This document shows, piece after piece, positions 26,199 to 35,446 of a stretch of DNA of 64,000 bases. A program made the position numbers and the translations under genes. Source of the stretch: Acidimicrobiia bacterium (GTDB lineage Bacteria; Actinomycetota; Acidimicrobiia; Spongiisociales; Spongiisociaceae); contig JAJEIM010000033.1 in the NCBI GenBank assembly GCA_022827785.1, positions 62,001 through 126,000 of the forward strand, read 5' to 3'. The number at the start of each line of letters is the position of its first letter. The first letter of the stretch is position 1. The notes beneath the pieces are model-generated. The model was not told the DNA's origin. It ran no database searches and saw only the letters and a program-made list of their open reading frames with translations.

Positions 26199-27116
26199 TC
26201 AACCAGTCTTGCCGACCACGCCGGACAGGTCGCATCCGTGAAGCTCCGCCAGCAGCCCGAGGAACGCGAGCACCGGCTGGCTGTAGTGCTGGGCGCGCCG
26301 CACCAGGACATGGGTCGGCAGGTAGACGCGGTGCTCATCGGCCATCCCGATGGGAAAGAGCCTCCCCATCTCGACCTCGCCCCGGATGGCGCTGCGCGGC
26401 AGGAAGGAGATGCCGAGTCCCAGCGCCACCATGCGCTTGGTGGCCTCGATGCTGTCGAGGGTGGTCTCGATCTGCGGGACGATGCCCGCCTCGTGACACG
26501 CCTGGTTGATGAGCAGGAAGTAGGTCGAGCTGGGGTCGTAGAGGATGAGCGGCTGGCGCGCCACCTCCGAGATCCGGGCGTACCCCTTCTCCGCGAAGGG
26601 GTGGTCGGGATAGGCCACGAGCACGATCTCCTCGTCGTACAGGTAGATCGAGTGAACGTCCGGATGGACCAGTCCTCTCGCCAGGCCGACATCCACCACA
26701 CCGTCGACGATCATGGCGAGAACATCGGTCGAGCGTCCGGTCCGGATCCGCGCCGAGACCTGGGGGTGGCGGCGCTGGAAGCGGTCGAGCGTCGGGGGGA
26801 GCATGTAGGTCCCGATGGTGCGGGCGGAGCCGATGGTGATCGTTCCCTGCTGCTCGTCCAGGGTCTGGCTGACCGCTTCCCGACCCTTGTCGACGAACTC
26901 GAGCACCCGCTCCGCAAAGGGCAGGAATGCCTCCCCGGCCTCGGTCAGGCGGACACCCCGCCCCATACGGTGGAAGAGCGGGGTGCGGAGCTCGCGCTCC
27001 AGCGACTTGATGCGGGCGCTGAGCGACGGCTGGCTCACGAAGGAAGCGCGGGCCGCCCCCCGGAAACTGCCGATCCGGGCCGCCGCCAGGAAGGACTCCA
27101 GTTCTCTGAACTCCAT
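26199..27116 (-). CDS. LysR-family transcriptional regulator
   Basis: A 305-residue regulator. The N-terminal winged helix is complete (MEFRELESFLAAARIGSFRG, SQPSLSARIKSLERELRTPLFHRMGRGVRLTEAGE). A periplasmic-binding-like effector domain follows (ITIGSARTIGTYMLPPTLDRF, then VDVGLARGLV). LysR regulators usually control a divergent gene. Here that is isocitrate lyase, with the convergent Rieske oxygenase gene as another candidate. A 19-bp palindrome with the LysR T-N11-A core lies 15 bases upstream of its start. Confidence 0.92.
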   Translation of the reverse strand: MEFRELESFLAAARIGSFRGAARASFVSQPSLSARIKSLERELRTPLFHRMGRGVRLTEAGEAFLPFAERVLEFVDKGREAVSQTLDEQQGTITIGSARTIGTYMLPPTLDRFQRRHPQVSARIRTGRSTDVLAMIVDGVVDVGLARGLVHPDVHSIYLYDEEIVLVAYPDHPFAEKGYARISEVARQPLILYDPSSTYFLLINQACHEAGIVPQIETTLDSIEATKRMVALGLGISFLPRSAIRGEVEMGRLFPIGMADEHRVYLPTHVLVRRAQHYSQPVLAFLGLLAELHGCDLSGVVGKTG

Positions 27117-27131
27117 ACACCCTCGGAGAGT

Positions 27132-27150
27132 TGATAGTTCAAGCCTATCA
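27132..27150. promoter_or_regulatory. LysR-type operator palindrome
   Basis: TGATAG, 7 bases, CTATCA: perfect 6-bp arms containing a T-N11-A core at 27135-27147. It lies in the lysR / isocitrate lyase divergent region, close to lysR, as expected for autoregulation. Confidence 0.55.
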
Positions 27151-27306
27151 CTTCGATCAGAAGAAACAGGCTAGCTTTATCGCTGAAAACACCGCATACC
27201 TCTCCGTCGTCCACCATGCTTACCCGGAGCGATCCCATCGCGGCGCCACGCGCAGGTGGTGGGAGCGCAAGTCAATCCGAGATAGGTACCCGGGAGGGAC
27301 GGAGTC

Positions 27307-28599
27307 ATGCTGATGAATGGCCGTAACAGGTTCCGGAGAGCCGATGCTCTCCAAGCCCGTTGGGACCAGGAGGCAAGGTGGGAGGGCATCGAGCGCCCGT
27401 ACACCGCCCTTGACGTACACCGCCTGCGGGGCAGCCTCCGGATCGAGCACAGCATCGCCAGGGCCGGAGCGGAACGGCTGTGGGAACTCCTGGAAACCGA
27501 GCCCATCGTCCGTACGTTCGGCGCCCTGACCGGGGCACAGGCCGTCCAGATGGTCCGGGCCGGACTCAAGGCCCTCTACCTGAGCGGCTGGCAGGTCGCC
27601 GCCGATGCCAACCTGTCGGGGCAGACCTACCCGGACCAGAGCCTCTACCCGTCCAACAGCGTGCCGAGCGCGGTGAAGCGCATCAACAACGCCCTCATCC
27701 GCGCCGACCAGATCGCGTCCATCAACGGCGAGACCGGGACGGAGTGGTTCGCCCCCGTGGTGGCCGATGCGGAAGCCGGATTCGGCGGTCCCGTGCACGC
27801 CTTCGAGTTGATGAAGGGGATGATCGAGGCCGGAGCAGCCGGGGTCCACTTCGAGGATCAACTCTCCTCCGAGAAGAAGTGCGGGCACATGGGCGGGAAG
27901 GTCCTGGTCCCGACCTCGCAGTTCATCCGCACACTGACCGCGGCCCGGCTGGCGGCCGACGTGATGGACGTGCCGACCGTGATCATGGCTAGGACCGACG
28001 CCCGCGACGCCGGACTCCTGATGAGCGACGTGGACGAACGAGACCGCAGGTTCCTGACCGGCGAACGCACGCCGGAGGGTTACCACGGGGTGCGGGGCGG
28101 GATGGAGGCCGCCACGGAAAGGGCCCTGGCCTACGCGCCTTACGCCGATCTGCTGTGGTTCGAAACGTCCGAGCCGGACATCGATGAGGCGGCGGCCTTC
28201 GCCGAAGCGATCCATGCCCGGTTCCCCGGCAAGCTGCTGGCCTACAACTGCTCCCCTTCATTCAACTGGAGGCACCATCTGAGCGAGGAGCAGATCGCCG
28301 CGTTCCAGGATCGGATCGCTGAGCTGGGCTACAGGTTCCAGTTCATCACCCTGGCGGGGTGGCACCTGCTCAACTACCACACCTTCGACCTGGCGAAGTC
28401 CTACGGCACGTCCGGCATGGCGGCATACAGCCGGCTGCAGCAGACCGAGATCGCCTCGGAGCCGTTCGGCTACACCGCGACCAGGCACCAGGCCGAGGTG
28501 GGCGCCGGTTACTTCGACGAGGTGATGCAGGTCACGACGGGTGGCCGAGCCTCCACCCTGGCGATGGTCGGGTCAACCGAAGCCAAACAATTCGACTGA
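27307..28599 (+). CDS. aceA: Isocitrate lyase
   Basis: A 430-residue enzyme with the family signature KKCGHMGGK (catalytic Cys near residue 192). Other conserved segments are [10 protein letters not shown] for metal binding, [11 protein letters not shown], and [10 protein letters not shown] before the C-terminal lid. It cleaves isocitrate to glyoxylate and succinate, the entry to the glyoxylate shunt used for growth on acetate-yielding compounds. Length matches bacterial isocitrate lyases. The ATG at 27313 has a better-spaced GGAG than the ATG at 27307; both are possible. Malate synthase is not in the window. A divergent LysR gene may regulate it. Confidence 0.95.
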   Translation: MLMNGRNRFRRADALQARWDQEARWEGIERPYTALDVHRLRGSLRIEHSIARAGAERLWELLETEPIVRTFGALTGAQAVQMVRAGLKALYLSGWQVAADANLSGQTYPDQSLYPSNSVPSAVKRINNALIRADQIASINGETGTEWFAPVVADAEAGFGGPVHAFELMKGMIEAGAAGVHFEDQLSSEKKCGHMGGKVLVPTSQFIRTLTAARLAADVMDVPTVIMARTDARDAGLLMSDVDERDRRFLTGERTPEGYHGVRGGMEAATERALAYAPYADLLWFETSEPDIDEAAAFAEAIHARFPGKLLAYNCSPSFNWRHHLSEEQIAAFQDRIAELGYRFQFITLAGWHLLNYHTFDLAKSYGTSGMAAYSRLQQTEIASEPFGYTATRHQAEVGAGYFDEVMQVTTGGRASTLAMVGSTEAKQFD

Positions 28600-28654
28600 C
28601 CCCCATGGGTGTTCTGCGCTGACGGCAGATGGTGCGTTGACTGCCTTGTCAGTA

Positions 28655-28893
28655 GCCGAGTGCGCGGAACGCGAAAAACGCGCCGGCGAAACGGTGCCCC
28701 CCGCTGGGCCCTCCCCCGCCACCACCACCGTTGGCCGGGGCGTGTTCGGCCATGCCCGGCCGGTGCCGGGTGTTGGCGAGGTTGCCCCGTTGGAGCCTGT
28801 ATGTTCCCTGCGGGCCGGCCGATCCGATCGGGTTCGCGTCATCGGCCGGTGTAGGTGCTTGGCGATAGGCAACATATAGGGGCGGTGTGACAA
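28655..28893 (-). repeat. Interspersed repeat, copy A (reverse orientation)
   Basis: Read on the minus strand from 28893 it gives TTGTCACACC, then TATATGTTGCCTATCGCC, AAGCACCTACACCGG, CCGGCCCGCAGGGAACA, CATGGCCGAACACGCCCC and GGGGGAGGGCCC-GC, ending with TTTTTCGCG. These blocks match copies B and C in the same order. The tail of copies B and C is absent. It sits between isocitrate lyase and the transporter operon, with no gene recognisable in 28600-29064 outside it. Confidence 0.75.
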
Positions 28894-29064
28894 GTTCCAT
28901 CGTTCCCGTCCCATCGCGGTGAACCGGTCTTCCTTCGCCGTGGATTGGAACGGGGTTCGGGGTCTCGACGAACATCCTGAGGAGCCTCCGATCCAAGGTC
29001 CACCGGCGGGGCGGGCGGCAGGACGGGCGGGTGTCGCTGGTGCCGTTCCAGGACGGGCGGGACC

Positions 29065-30012
29065 TCAGCGGCTCTCGCGGGCGTACGGCACGGTCAGAGC
29101 CGACGGGGCGCTGAACCGGCGGGCGGCGGCGGGGCGGGCGGAGATGACCATCAGCGCCACGATGGTCAGGAAGAACGGGAACACGTTCAGCACGTCCGGC
29201 GGGATGTCCACCCCGAGGATCTGGAGCGAGAACCCGAGGTTCCGCAGGGCGCCGAACACGTAGGCCGCCACGAGGGCTCGCCAGGGCCGCCAGCCGGCGA
29301 AGATGACCAGGGCGAACGCTATCCAGCCCAGGCCCGCAGAGATCCCGTGCTGGTAGGTCGAGAAGATGCCGGCCATCAGGTAGGTGCCGCCCATGCCGGC
29401 GCCGGCGCCGCCGATCATCGTATAGACGTAGCGGGTCAGTCCCACCGGGATGCCCACCGTATCGGCCGTGGCGGGGTCCTCCCCCACCGCCCGCAGAGCC
29501 AGACCCGCCCGGGTGCGGAACAGCCAGAAGGCGGCCACCGCCACCAGCACCCACGACATGTACACCACCCAGTCGTGACCCAGGACCAGCGGACCCACCA
29601 CCGGCAGGTCACGGAACGCCTCCCCGAACACCGGCTCGAACTTGGAAACGGGCCGGGCGTAGATCAGGGACGAGTCGTTGAGGCTGCCCACGAAGCTGGC
29701 GAACCCCGTTCCTGTCACCACGAGGGCCAAGCCGGACACGATCTGGTTGACGCGGAGCGTCACCGCCAGGTAGGCGTGGATCAGCGCGAACAGCGCTCCC
29801 ACCAGAGCCCCGACCGCCATGGCCAGGGGCAGCGAGGCCTGCTGGGTGCTCATCCAGAAGCCGACCACGCCTCCGCCCAGCAGCATCCCCTCGATGCCCA
29901 GGTTCATGACGCCCGAGTGCTCGGTCATCATCTCACCGAGACCGGCCAGCAGGATCGGCGTGCCGATCACCACGGCCGAGGCCAGCGACAGCAGGAGGAC
30001 CGATTCGTTCAT
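29065..30012 (-). CDS. BMP-family ABC transporter permease 2 (NupQ/YufQ-like)
   Basis: A 315-residue permease with eight or more hydrophobic segments. Family landmarks are the early SGVMNLGIEGMLLGG, then RAVGEDPATADTVGIPVG (cytoplasmic coupling loop) and GWIAFALVIFAGWRPW. Such permeases work with a BmpA/Med-type lipoprotein and a double-domain ATPase to import nucleosides or related compounds. The start overlaps the preceding permease stop (ATGA at 30009-30012). Confidence 0.9.
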   Translation of the reverse strand: MNESVLLLSLASAVVIGTPILLAGLGEMMTEHSGVMNLGIEGMLLGGGVVGFWMSTQQASLPLAMAVGALVGALFALIHAYLAVTLRVNQIVSGLALVVTGTGFASFVGSLNDSSLIYARPVSKFEPVFGEAFRDLPVVGPLVLGHDWVVYMSWVLVAVAAFWLFRTRAGLALRAVGEDPATADTVGIPVGLTRYVYTMIGGAGAGMGGTYLMAGIFSTYQHGISAGLGWIAFALVIFAGWRPWRALVAAYVFGALRNLGFSLQILGVDIPPDVLNVFPFFLTIVALMVISARPAAARRFSAPSALTVPYARESR

Positions 30013-31130
30013 GACGCCGGCGCCTCCGCCCCGGCGGGCCCCGCCGTGCGCTCCACGCGGATGGCGTTACGGAGGAACCACTCGCCCGCCACGATGCAGA
30101 GGAACAGGATGCCCTCGAGGAGGATGACGATCTCCGACGGGATGCCCAGGACCTGCAGGCCCGGGGCGGCATTGGAGAAGCTGGCCACCAGGATGGCGAC
30201 CGGGATCACCCCGAACGGCGAGAGGCGGGCCAGGGCGGCCACGACTATCCCGGTGAACCCGACACCCAGGCTGAGGGCGCGCGGATCCAGGTTGTGGAGC
30301 ACGCCCCCCACCTCGATGCCTCCGCCCAGGCCGGCCAGGGCGCCGGACACCATCAGGACCGACAGGATCTTGCGGTCCACCCGCATACCCGAGTAGAGGG
30401 CGGCCCTCGGGGAGTCGCCGGTGACCATCAACTCGAAACCCCATTTCGTGTAGCGCAGCGCCCACCAGATGACCACGGTGAACGCCAGTGCGATGATCAA
30501 CCCGACATGGAGCCGGCCCACCATGCGGGGCAGGAACAGCACGTCCTCCACGAACTTGCCCACCGGGAAGGTGGCGCGCCCCGGATCACGCCAGAAGCTG
30601 AAGCTGCTGAAGATCAGGTAGTTCATGATGCCCAGCGCCACGAAGTTGAGCATCAGGGTGGAGATCACCTCGTCCGTGTTCAGATAGGCCCTCGGTAGGG
30701 CGGCCAGAGCCGCAAAGAGGGCGCCGGCCAGCGCTCCCGCCACCAGCATCAGCACTATCCCTAGCGGGCCGCCCACCTGGTCGCCCACCCACAGTCCCAC
30801 GCCGCTGGAGGCGACCGCACCCAGGATGAACTGTCCCTCGGCGCCGATGTTCCAGACCTTCATGCGGAACGACACCACCGCGGCCAGGCCGGTGAAGATG
30901 AGCGGCGTGGCGATGATGAGGGTTCCGGTGAGGGCGAGGCGGCCCACGAACCCCTTCCTGATCATCTCCGTGTAGGCCAGCAGCGGGTCCTGGCCGGTCG
31001 CCACCAGGATCAGGGCGCCGATCACGAAGGCCAGCGCCACGGAGAAGGTCGGCGCCAGGAACCGCACCAGGCGGGAGGGAACCGGGCGGCTCTCCACGGT
31101 GAGCCGGCGGGAACCCAAGGAGAGGCTCAC
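30009..31130 (-). CDS. BMP-family ABC transporter permease 1 (NupP/YufP-like)
   Basis: A 373-residue permease. It has a long N-terminal cytoplasmic segment, a first membrane helix (VALAFVIGALILVATGQDPL), FRMKVWNIGAEGQFILGA, and the coupling loop VTGDSPRAALYSGMRVDRK. This pattern matches the larger of the two permeases in BMP-type nucleoside transporters. It overlaps the ATPase gene upstream by four bases. Confidence 0.9.
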   Translation of the reverse strand: MSLSLGSRRLTVESRPVPSRLVRFLAPTFSVALAFVIGALILVATGQDPLLAYTEMIRKGFVGRLALTGTLIIATPLIFTGLAAVVSFRMKVWNIGAEGQFILGAVASSGVGLWVGDQVGGPLGIVLMLVAGALAGALFAALAALPRAYLNTDEVISTLMLNFVALGIMNYLIFSSFSFWRDPGRATFPVGKFVEDVLFLPRMVGRLHVGLIIALAFTVVIWWALRYTKWGFELMVTGDSPRAALYSGMRVDRKILSVLMVSGALAGLGGGIEVGGVLHNLDPRALSLGVGFTGIVVAALARLSPFGVIPVAILVASFSNAAPGLQVLGIPSEIVILLEGILFLCIVAGEWFLRNAIRVERTAGPAGAEAPAS

Positions 31131-32665
31131 GCCGCGTCCACGCCGCGGCCCGCCATCAGCATCCCGAGCAGATCGGGATCGGCACGGTCACGCGGCAGCC
31201 GGTCCATGACCTGCCCCTCGTAGAGGACGATCACCTCGTCGGACAGGTCCAGTATCTCCTCCAGGTCCTCCGAGATCATCAGGATGGCGGTCCCAGCGTC
31301 GGCCTCCTCGATCAGGAGTTGGCGGATGGCCTGGATGGCCGCCACATCCAGGCCGCGGGTCGGGGCGGCCGCCACCAGCACCCGGGGCCGGGCCGAGAGC
31401 TCCCGGGCGAGGATGGCCCGCTGGATGTTGCCCCCGGACAGGAGGCTGGTGGGCAGCGCTCCCCTCACGCCGCGGATGTCGAACTGCTTCTCGAGGGTGC
31501 GGGCCCGGTCCTCCATCGCCTGTTTCGACAGCACCGGGCCCTTCGAGAGGGGAGGCTGCCGGTAGGCCTTGAGTGCCAGGTTGGCGGCCAGCGGGAGCCC
31601 GCCGGCCATTCCCGTCCGCATCCGGTCCTCCGGGACGAAGCCGAGCCCCAGCTTGATCCGCTCCAGCGTGGTCGAGCGGGTTATGTCGACACCGCCCATG
31701 ATGATCTGGCCCCGCTTGGGACGGCGCAGCCCGGTCACGACCTCGGCCAGTTCCCGCTGGCCGTTGCCGGCCACCCCCGCCACCCCGACAATCTGGGAGG
31801 CTCTGACCTCGATCTCCACGTCGCGGATCGCTTCGAGACCCCGATCCCCCTCGGCGGTGACGCCCTTGATCGAGAGGACCGGCTCGCCGGGCGCCGTCCT
31901 CGGACGCTCCGTAACGGAGAGATCGCGCCCGACCATCAACCTGGCCAGGGTGGCCGGGTCCGCCTCCGAGGTGGGCATGGCGCCCACCTTCCGGCCGTCC
32001 CGGAGCACGGTCACCCGGTCGGCCACCGCCATCACCTCGTCGAGCTTGTGGGTGACGAAGATGATCGCCCGCCCGTCATCGGCGAGGGCTCGCAGCGTCC
32101 CGAAGAGGTTCTGGGACTCCTGCGGGGTCAGTACCGCAGTCGGTTCGTCCAGAATGAGGATGCGAACCCCGCGGTAGAGGAGCTTGAGGATCTCCACCCG
32201 CTGCTGCTCGCCGACAGAGAGCTGCCACACGGCCGCCTGGGGAGACACTTCGAGACCGTACCGGCGGCCCAGTTCCCCCACCTGGCGTTCCAGCGACCTC
32301 CGGGAGGTGAAGAAGCCCGTCTCGGGGTGGCCCAGTGTCAGGTTCTCGGCGACCGTGAACCGGTCCACCAGCCGGAAGTGCTGGTAGACCATGCCCACGC
32401 CATGGTCGAGTGCCTGGTGGGGGGAACCGAGGTCCACCCGGTCCCCGTCCAGGTGGATCTCGCCGCTGTCAGGGTGGTAGAGGCCGGCCAGGACCGAGCA
32501 CAGGGTGGACTTGCCGGCCCCGTTCTCCCCCAGCAGGGCGTGTATCTCGCCCCAGCGCAGGTCGAAGTCGACGTCCTCGTTGGCGGCCACCCCGAAGAAG
32601 TGCTTGGTGATCCCCGCTAGCCGCGCCGCCTCTCCGGAGGGAACCTCCGGCACCGATTCAGCCAT
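31127..32665 (-). CDS. BMP-family ABC transporter ATPase, fused double domain
   Basis: A 512-residue protein with two fused ATPase domains, as in NupO/YufO and sugar-type MglA. The first half has Walker A GENGAGKS, signature LSVGEQQRV and Walker B LILDEPTAVLTP. The second half has a degenerate P-loop (GVAGNGQRE) but a good signature LLSGGNIQRA. The start lies seven bases after the lipoprotein stop. It powers the two permeases that follow. Confidence 0.92.
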   Translation of the reverse strand: MAESVPEVPSGEAARLAGITKHFFGVAANEDVDFDLRWGEIHALLGENGAGKSTLCSVLAGLYHPDSGEIHLDGDRVDLGSPHQALDHGVGMVYQHFRLVDRFTVAENLTLGHPETGFFTSRRSLERQVGELGRRYGLEVSPQAAVWQLSVGEQQRVEILKLLYRGVRILILDEPTAVLTPQESQNLFGTLRALADDGRAIIFVTHKLDEVMAVADRVTVLRDGRKVGAMPTSEADPATLARLMVGRDLSVTERPRTAPGEPVLSIKGVTAEGDRGLEAIRDVEIEVRASQIVGVAGVAGNGQRELAEVVTGLRRPKRGQIIMGGVDITRSTTLERIKLGLGFVPEDRMRTGMAGGLPLAANLALKAYRQPPLSKGPVLSKQAMEDRARTLEKQFDIRGVRGALPTSLLSGGNIQRAILARELSARPRVLVAAAPTRGLDVAAIQAIRQLLIEEADAGTAILMISEDLEEILDLSDEVIVLYEGQVMDRLPRDRADPDLLGMLMAGRGVDAA

Positions 32666-32671
32666 CCACGA

Positions 32672-33817
32672 TCAACCGGCGGGGATCTCCCCGATGACTC
32701 CCTCGATCAGCCACTGGCAGCACAGGGTGCGCTCCTCCCAAGGGATCGTCCCGCCCTCGGGAACCACCACGTTGCCCTGGTTGTCCGTGATCGGGCCGGC
32801 GAAGTAGTCCAACGAGCCGTCAATGATCTCCTGCCGGCGCTGCTCGACCAGGGCGATGGTCTCGTCGGTCACCGCCGAGCCGAAGGGGGCCATCCCGATC
32901 ATGTCGTCCTTGAGCCCGCCGTAGGTGAGAGCGGGTTCCCAGGTGCCGTTGGCCAGTGCCTGGGCCTGGGACAGGTAGTAGGGACCCCAGTCGAAGGTGA
33001 ACCCCGACAGCCACGAGTTGGGAGCGATTCCCGAACCGTCGATGCCGTAGTGGATGTAGCCGATCCCGGCCGCCTCGGCCACGCTGGCCACCGCCGGCGC
33101 GTTCACCTCGGCGGCGAGCAGGTCGGCTCCGGCATCCACGAGGGCCTGGGCGGCCTGCTGCTCCGCGGGCGGGTCGTACCAGCTGTTGACCCACACGACC
33201 TGGATCTCGATGTTCGGGTTCATCTCCCGGGCGCCGATCATGAAGGCGTTGACGCCGCGGACCACTTCCTCGATGGCGAAGCCGCCCACGTAGCCGATGA
33301 ACTCCACGCCGGGCTGGGATCCGGCCACCAAGCCGTCCAGGTAGCGGCCGTCCTCGGTGGCGCCGTCGTAATGGCCCACGTTGGGGGCCGTCTCGTATCC
33401 GCCCCACGAAAGGTAGACGGTGTCCGGATAGCTGGGAGCGACCGTGAGGACGTCGTCCTGGCACCATGTGGTGCAGATCACCAGGTCGTAGCCCTGCGAC
33501 CCGAAGTCCTCGAAGGCGGCCTGGAACTCGGAGCCGGGCGACACGTTCTCCACGTAGGTGGTCTCGACATTGTCCATGTTGGCGATCAGGTACTGGCGCC
33601 CGTTCTCGTGGGCCTCGTTCCACCCGCCGTCGTCGATCTCGCCGTCATATATGAAGGCGATCCGCAGCGGCTCCTCCGGGGCGGCCGTGGTGGTGGGCGC
33701 CGCCGTCGTCGCCGGGGCAGCCGTGGTGGTCACTTCCTCCGCCTCGTCGCCCCCGCAGGCTGCTGCTACCAGCGCCAATGCGAAGAGAACGACAACTCCT
33801 GATCGGAACCGCCTCAT
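32672..33817 (-). CDS. BMP/Med-family substrate-binding lipoprotein
   Basis: A 381-residue lipoprotein. The signal peptide ends VAAAC, then a Thr/Ala/Pro linker, then a Med/BmpA domain: LRIAFIYDGEIDDGGWNEAHENG, VICTTWCQDDVL, VEFIGYVGGFAIEEVVRGVNAF. Known BMP proteins bind purine nucleosides, but relatives bind other heterocyclic compounds. AAAGGAGGG stands just before the ATG. It is the first gene of the transporter operon. Its neighbours (GcvT-like enzyme, molybdenum hydroxylase cluster) suggest an N-heterocycle ligand; that is inference. Confidence 0.9.
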   Translation of the reverse strand: MRRFRSGVVVLFALALVAAACGGDEAEEVTTTAAPATTAAPTTTAAPEEPLRIAFIYDGEIDDGGWNEAHENGRQYLIANMDNVETTYVENVSPGSEFQAAFEDFGSQGYDLVICTTWCQDDVLTVAPSYPDTVYLSWGGYETAPNVGHYDGATEDGRYLDGLVAGSQPGVEFIGYVGGFAIEEVVRGVNAFMIGAREMNPNIEIQVVWVNSWYDPPAEQQAAQALVDAGADLLAAEVNAPAVASVAEAAGIGYIHYGIDGSGIAPNSWLSGFTFDWGPYYLSQAQALANGTWEPALTYGGLKDDMIGMAPFGSAVTDETIALVEQRRQEIIDGSLDYFAGPITDNQGNVVVPEGGTIPWEERTLCCQWLIEGVIGEIPAG

Positions 33818-33858
33818 GCTTGCCCTCCTTTGCTCACAGCATCTCGGAGTCAGCCTAC

Positions 33859-33871
33859 TTGATCACATCAA
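33859..33871. promoter_or_regulatory. Palindrome upstream of the BMP transporter operon
   Basis: TTGATCACATCAA: 5-bp arms TTGAT/ATCAA around CAC, 42 bases before the lipoprotein start codon. It looks like a small operator; the regulator is unknown. Confidence 0.35.
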
Positions 33872-33977
33872 TGTCGGCCACCGTCGGAGGTCTACGAAAC
33901 GCCCTGCAACCTCGACGATCGGCAGCGTTTCCGGCTGCGAATCTGGTGTCGATGCTACCCGCCGACACCCCACTCGA

Positions 33978-35243
33978 TCAGGCTCGATGCAGGGCGAGAA
34001 ACGGCAACTCGGCAACGATCGCCGGGGCCGGAATCGATTCGCCCGCGCCCGGTATCTCCCAGGTGACCGCCACCCGGGTTCCGGCCCGGGCGAGCTCCCG
34101 TTCCAGGTGACCGAAGCCGATCAGCTTGCCGACCGTGGGGCCCCAGGTGACGCTGGAGGCCCTTCCCACCGTCCGGCCCTCGCCGGTAACCGGCTTGGCG
34201 ACCCACTCCACCCTCGGAGACACGTTGGGGGCCACCCCCCGCTCGACATGGGCCTCGGTGATGGCTCGCCAGTCGATGTCCAGGCCCGCCATCCGGCGCG
34301 GCGGTCCGCCGGCCTCCTGCTCCGCCACCAGGGCGTCGCGACCCACGAAGTCGCCCTTGTCGAAGTCCACGAACCGGCCCATGCGGAGCTCGAAGGGCGA
34401 GGAGCGGAACTCCGGATCGGACGCCGAGACGGTATGCGATCCCGTCACGTCCGGACCGCCGTTGGCGTAGTCGGGGCCGGGAATCAGCAGGCCCGCCTCG
34501 ACCCGGGCCACGTCGATGGCCCACTCGCCGCAGGGGCGAATGCCGAATGGCTCGCCCGCCGCCGCCACCGCATCCCAAACCCGGTCACCGGCCTGGCGCG
34601 GGGCGAGGATCTCGTAGCCGTGCTCACCGGTGAAGCCCTGCCTCGCCACGTCGACCTCGACGCCGCCGATCTCGAAGCGGCCGAGCCGGGAGAAGTCCAT
34701 CTCGAGGTCGTCCACGCCGGTGGCCGCCGCCATGACCTCCCTCGAACGGGGTCCCTGGACCGCCAGAATCCCCAGGTCGTCAGTCTGGTCGGTGAGGGTC
34801 ACGTCATAGCCCCCGGCCTGGGAGGCGAACCACTCGTAGCTGGGGTCTCCGGTGAACAGGTAGGCGTCCTCGCCGGTGCGGAACAGCAGACCGTCCGACA
34901 CCAGCCTGCCGTCCTCGTTGCACCAGGGCGTGTAGTAGATGCCCCCCGGATGCAGGCCGGCCGTGTCCCGGGTGATCAACCAGTCGACCAGGCGTCCGGA
35001 ATCAGGCCCGGAGATCAGAACCTTGCAGAGGGGCGACATGTCCCCCATCGCCACGTTGGTCCGGATGGCCCCGAGTTCCGCATGGAAGTCGTCGTACACG
35101 TCCACCACATGGCACAGATCCCAGTTGAAGTACCAGGGGGTGGCGCTCCTCCGGGCGGTCCGCCCGTGGAAGGGCGTCCCGATGATGCCGTCGGGTCGGA
35201 ACCGGCTGGTCCGGGCCCTTCTCCACTCCTGGTCAGCCGTCAT
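33978..35243 (-). CDS. GcvT-like aminomethyltransferase / tetrahydrofolate-dependent demethylase
   Basis: A 421-residue GcvT-fold protein, a little longer than glycine cleavage T protein. GRTARRSATPWYFN and GAIRTNVAMGDMSPLCK lead the fold. ARQGFTGEHGYEIL is the folate-site signature (compare RTGYTGExGxEI), and IRPCGEWAIDVARVEAG follows. GcvT-family enzymes move a methyl or one-carbon unit from an amine to tetrahydrofolate. No glycine cleavage P or H genes are nearby, so a dedicated demethylase is more likely than glycine cleavage. GGGAGGAC precedes ATG 35243. It diverges from the molybdenum hydroxylase operon. Confidence 0.85.
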   Translation of the reverse strand: MTADQEWRRARTSRFRPDGIIGTPFHGRTARRSATPWYFNWDLCHVVDVYDDFHAELGAIRTNVAMGDMSPLCKVLISGPDSGRLVDWLITRDTAGLHPGGIYYTPWCNEDGRLVSDGLLFRTGEDAYLFTGDPSYEWFASQAGGYDVTLTDQTDDLGILAVQGPRSREVMAAATGVDDLEMDFSRLGRFEIGGVEVDVARQGFTGEHGYEILAPRQAGDRVWDAVAAAGEPFGIRPCGEWAIDVARVEAGLLIPGPDYANGGPDVTGSHTVSASDPEFRSSPFELRMGRFVDFDKGDFVGRDALVAEQEAGGPPRRMAGLDIDWRAITEAHVERGVAPNVSPRVEWVAKPVTGEGRTVGRASSVTWGPTVGKLIGFGHLERELARAGTRVAVTWEIPGAGESIPAPAIVAELPFLALHRA

Positions 35244-35329
35244 GTCCCGAGTCCTCCCTATGCGCCTACGCGTGATCCCGGCATTGTCGCACGCGGGGCT
35301 GCTCACGGGCCGGATGTAGAGTGGCGATC

Positions 35330-35446
35330 GTGCCCAGCGAAGTCGAAGTGGAAGTCACTACCGAGCCCGCCTCCGGCCGCCGGCGATACGAGGACGCTCA
35401 CTCGAACAAGTGCATCCCGCCCACCCGTCCCGAGCGCGCCGAGTGA
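35330..35446 (+). CDS. Small leader ORF (38 aa) coupled to the Mo-hydroxylase operon
   Basis: A 38-codon frame from GTG 35330 (in-frame GTG 35321 is an alternative). Almost every codon ends in G or C, the local hallmark of coding DNA. The product is acidic then basic (PSEVEVEVTTEPASG, then HSNKCIPPTRPERAE) and has one Cys. Its stop overlaps the GTG of the FAD-subunit gene (GTGA), so translation is coupled. A TAGAGT at 35317-35322 would put the transcript start near the first codon, i.e. leaderless. No family is recognised; it could be a leader peptide or a small accessory protein. Confidence 0.45.
   Translation: MPSEVEVEVTTEPASGRRRYEDAHSNKCIPPTRPERAE

Noticed and set aside
28649-29554. 301-codon minus-strand frame over the permease end and repeat copy A
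   Set aside because: Out of phase with the permease; the part over the repeat is not conserved as protein in the other copies.
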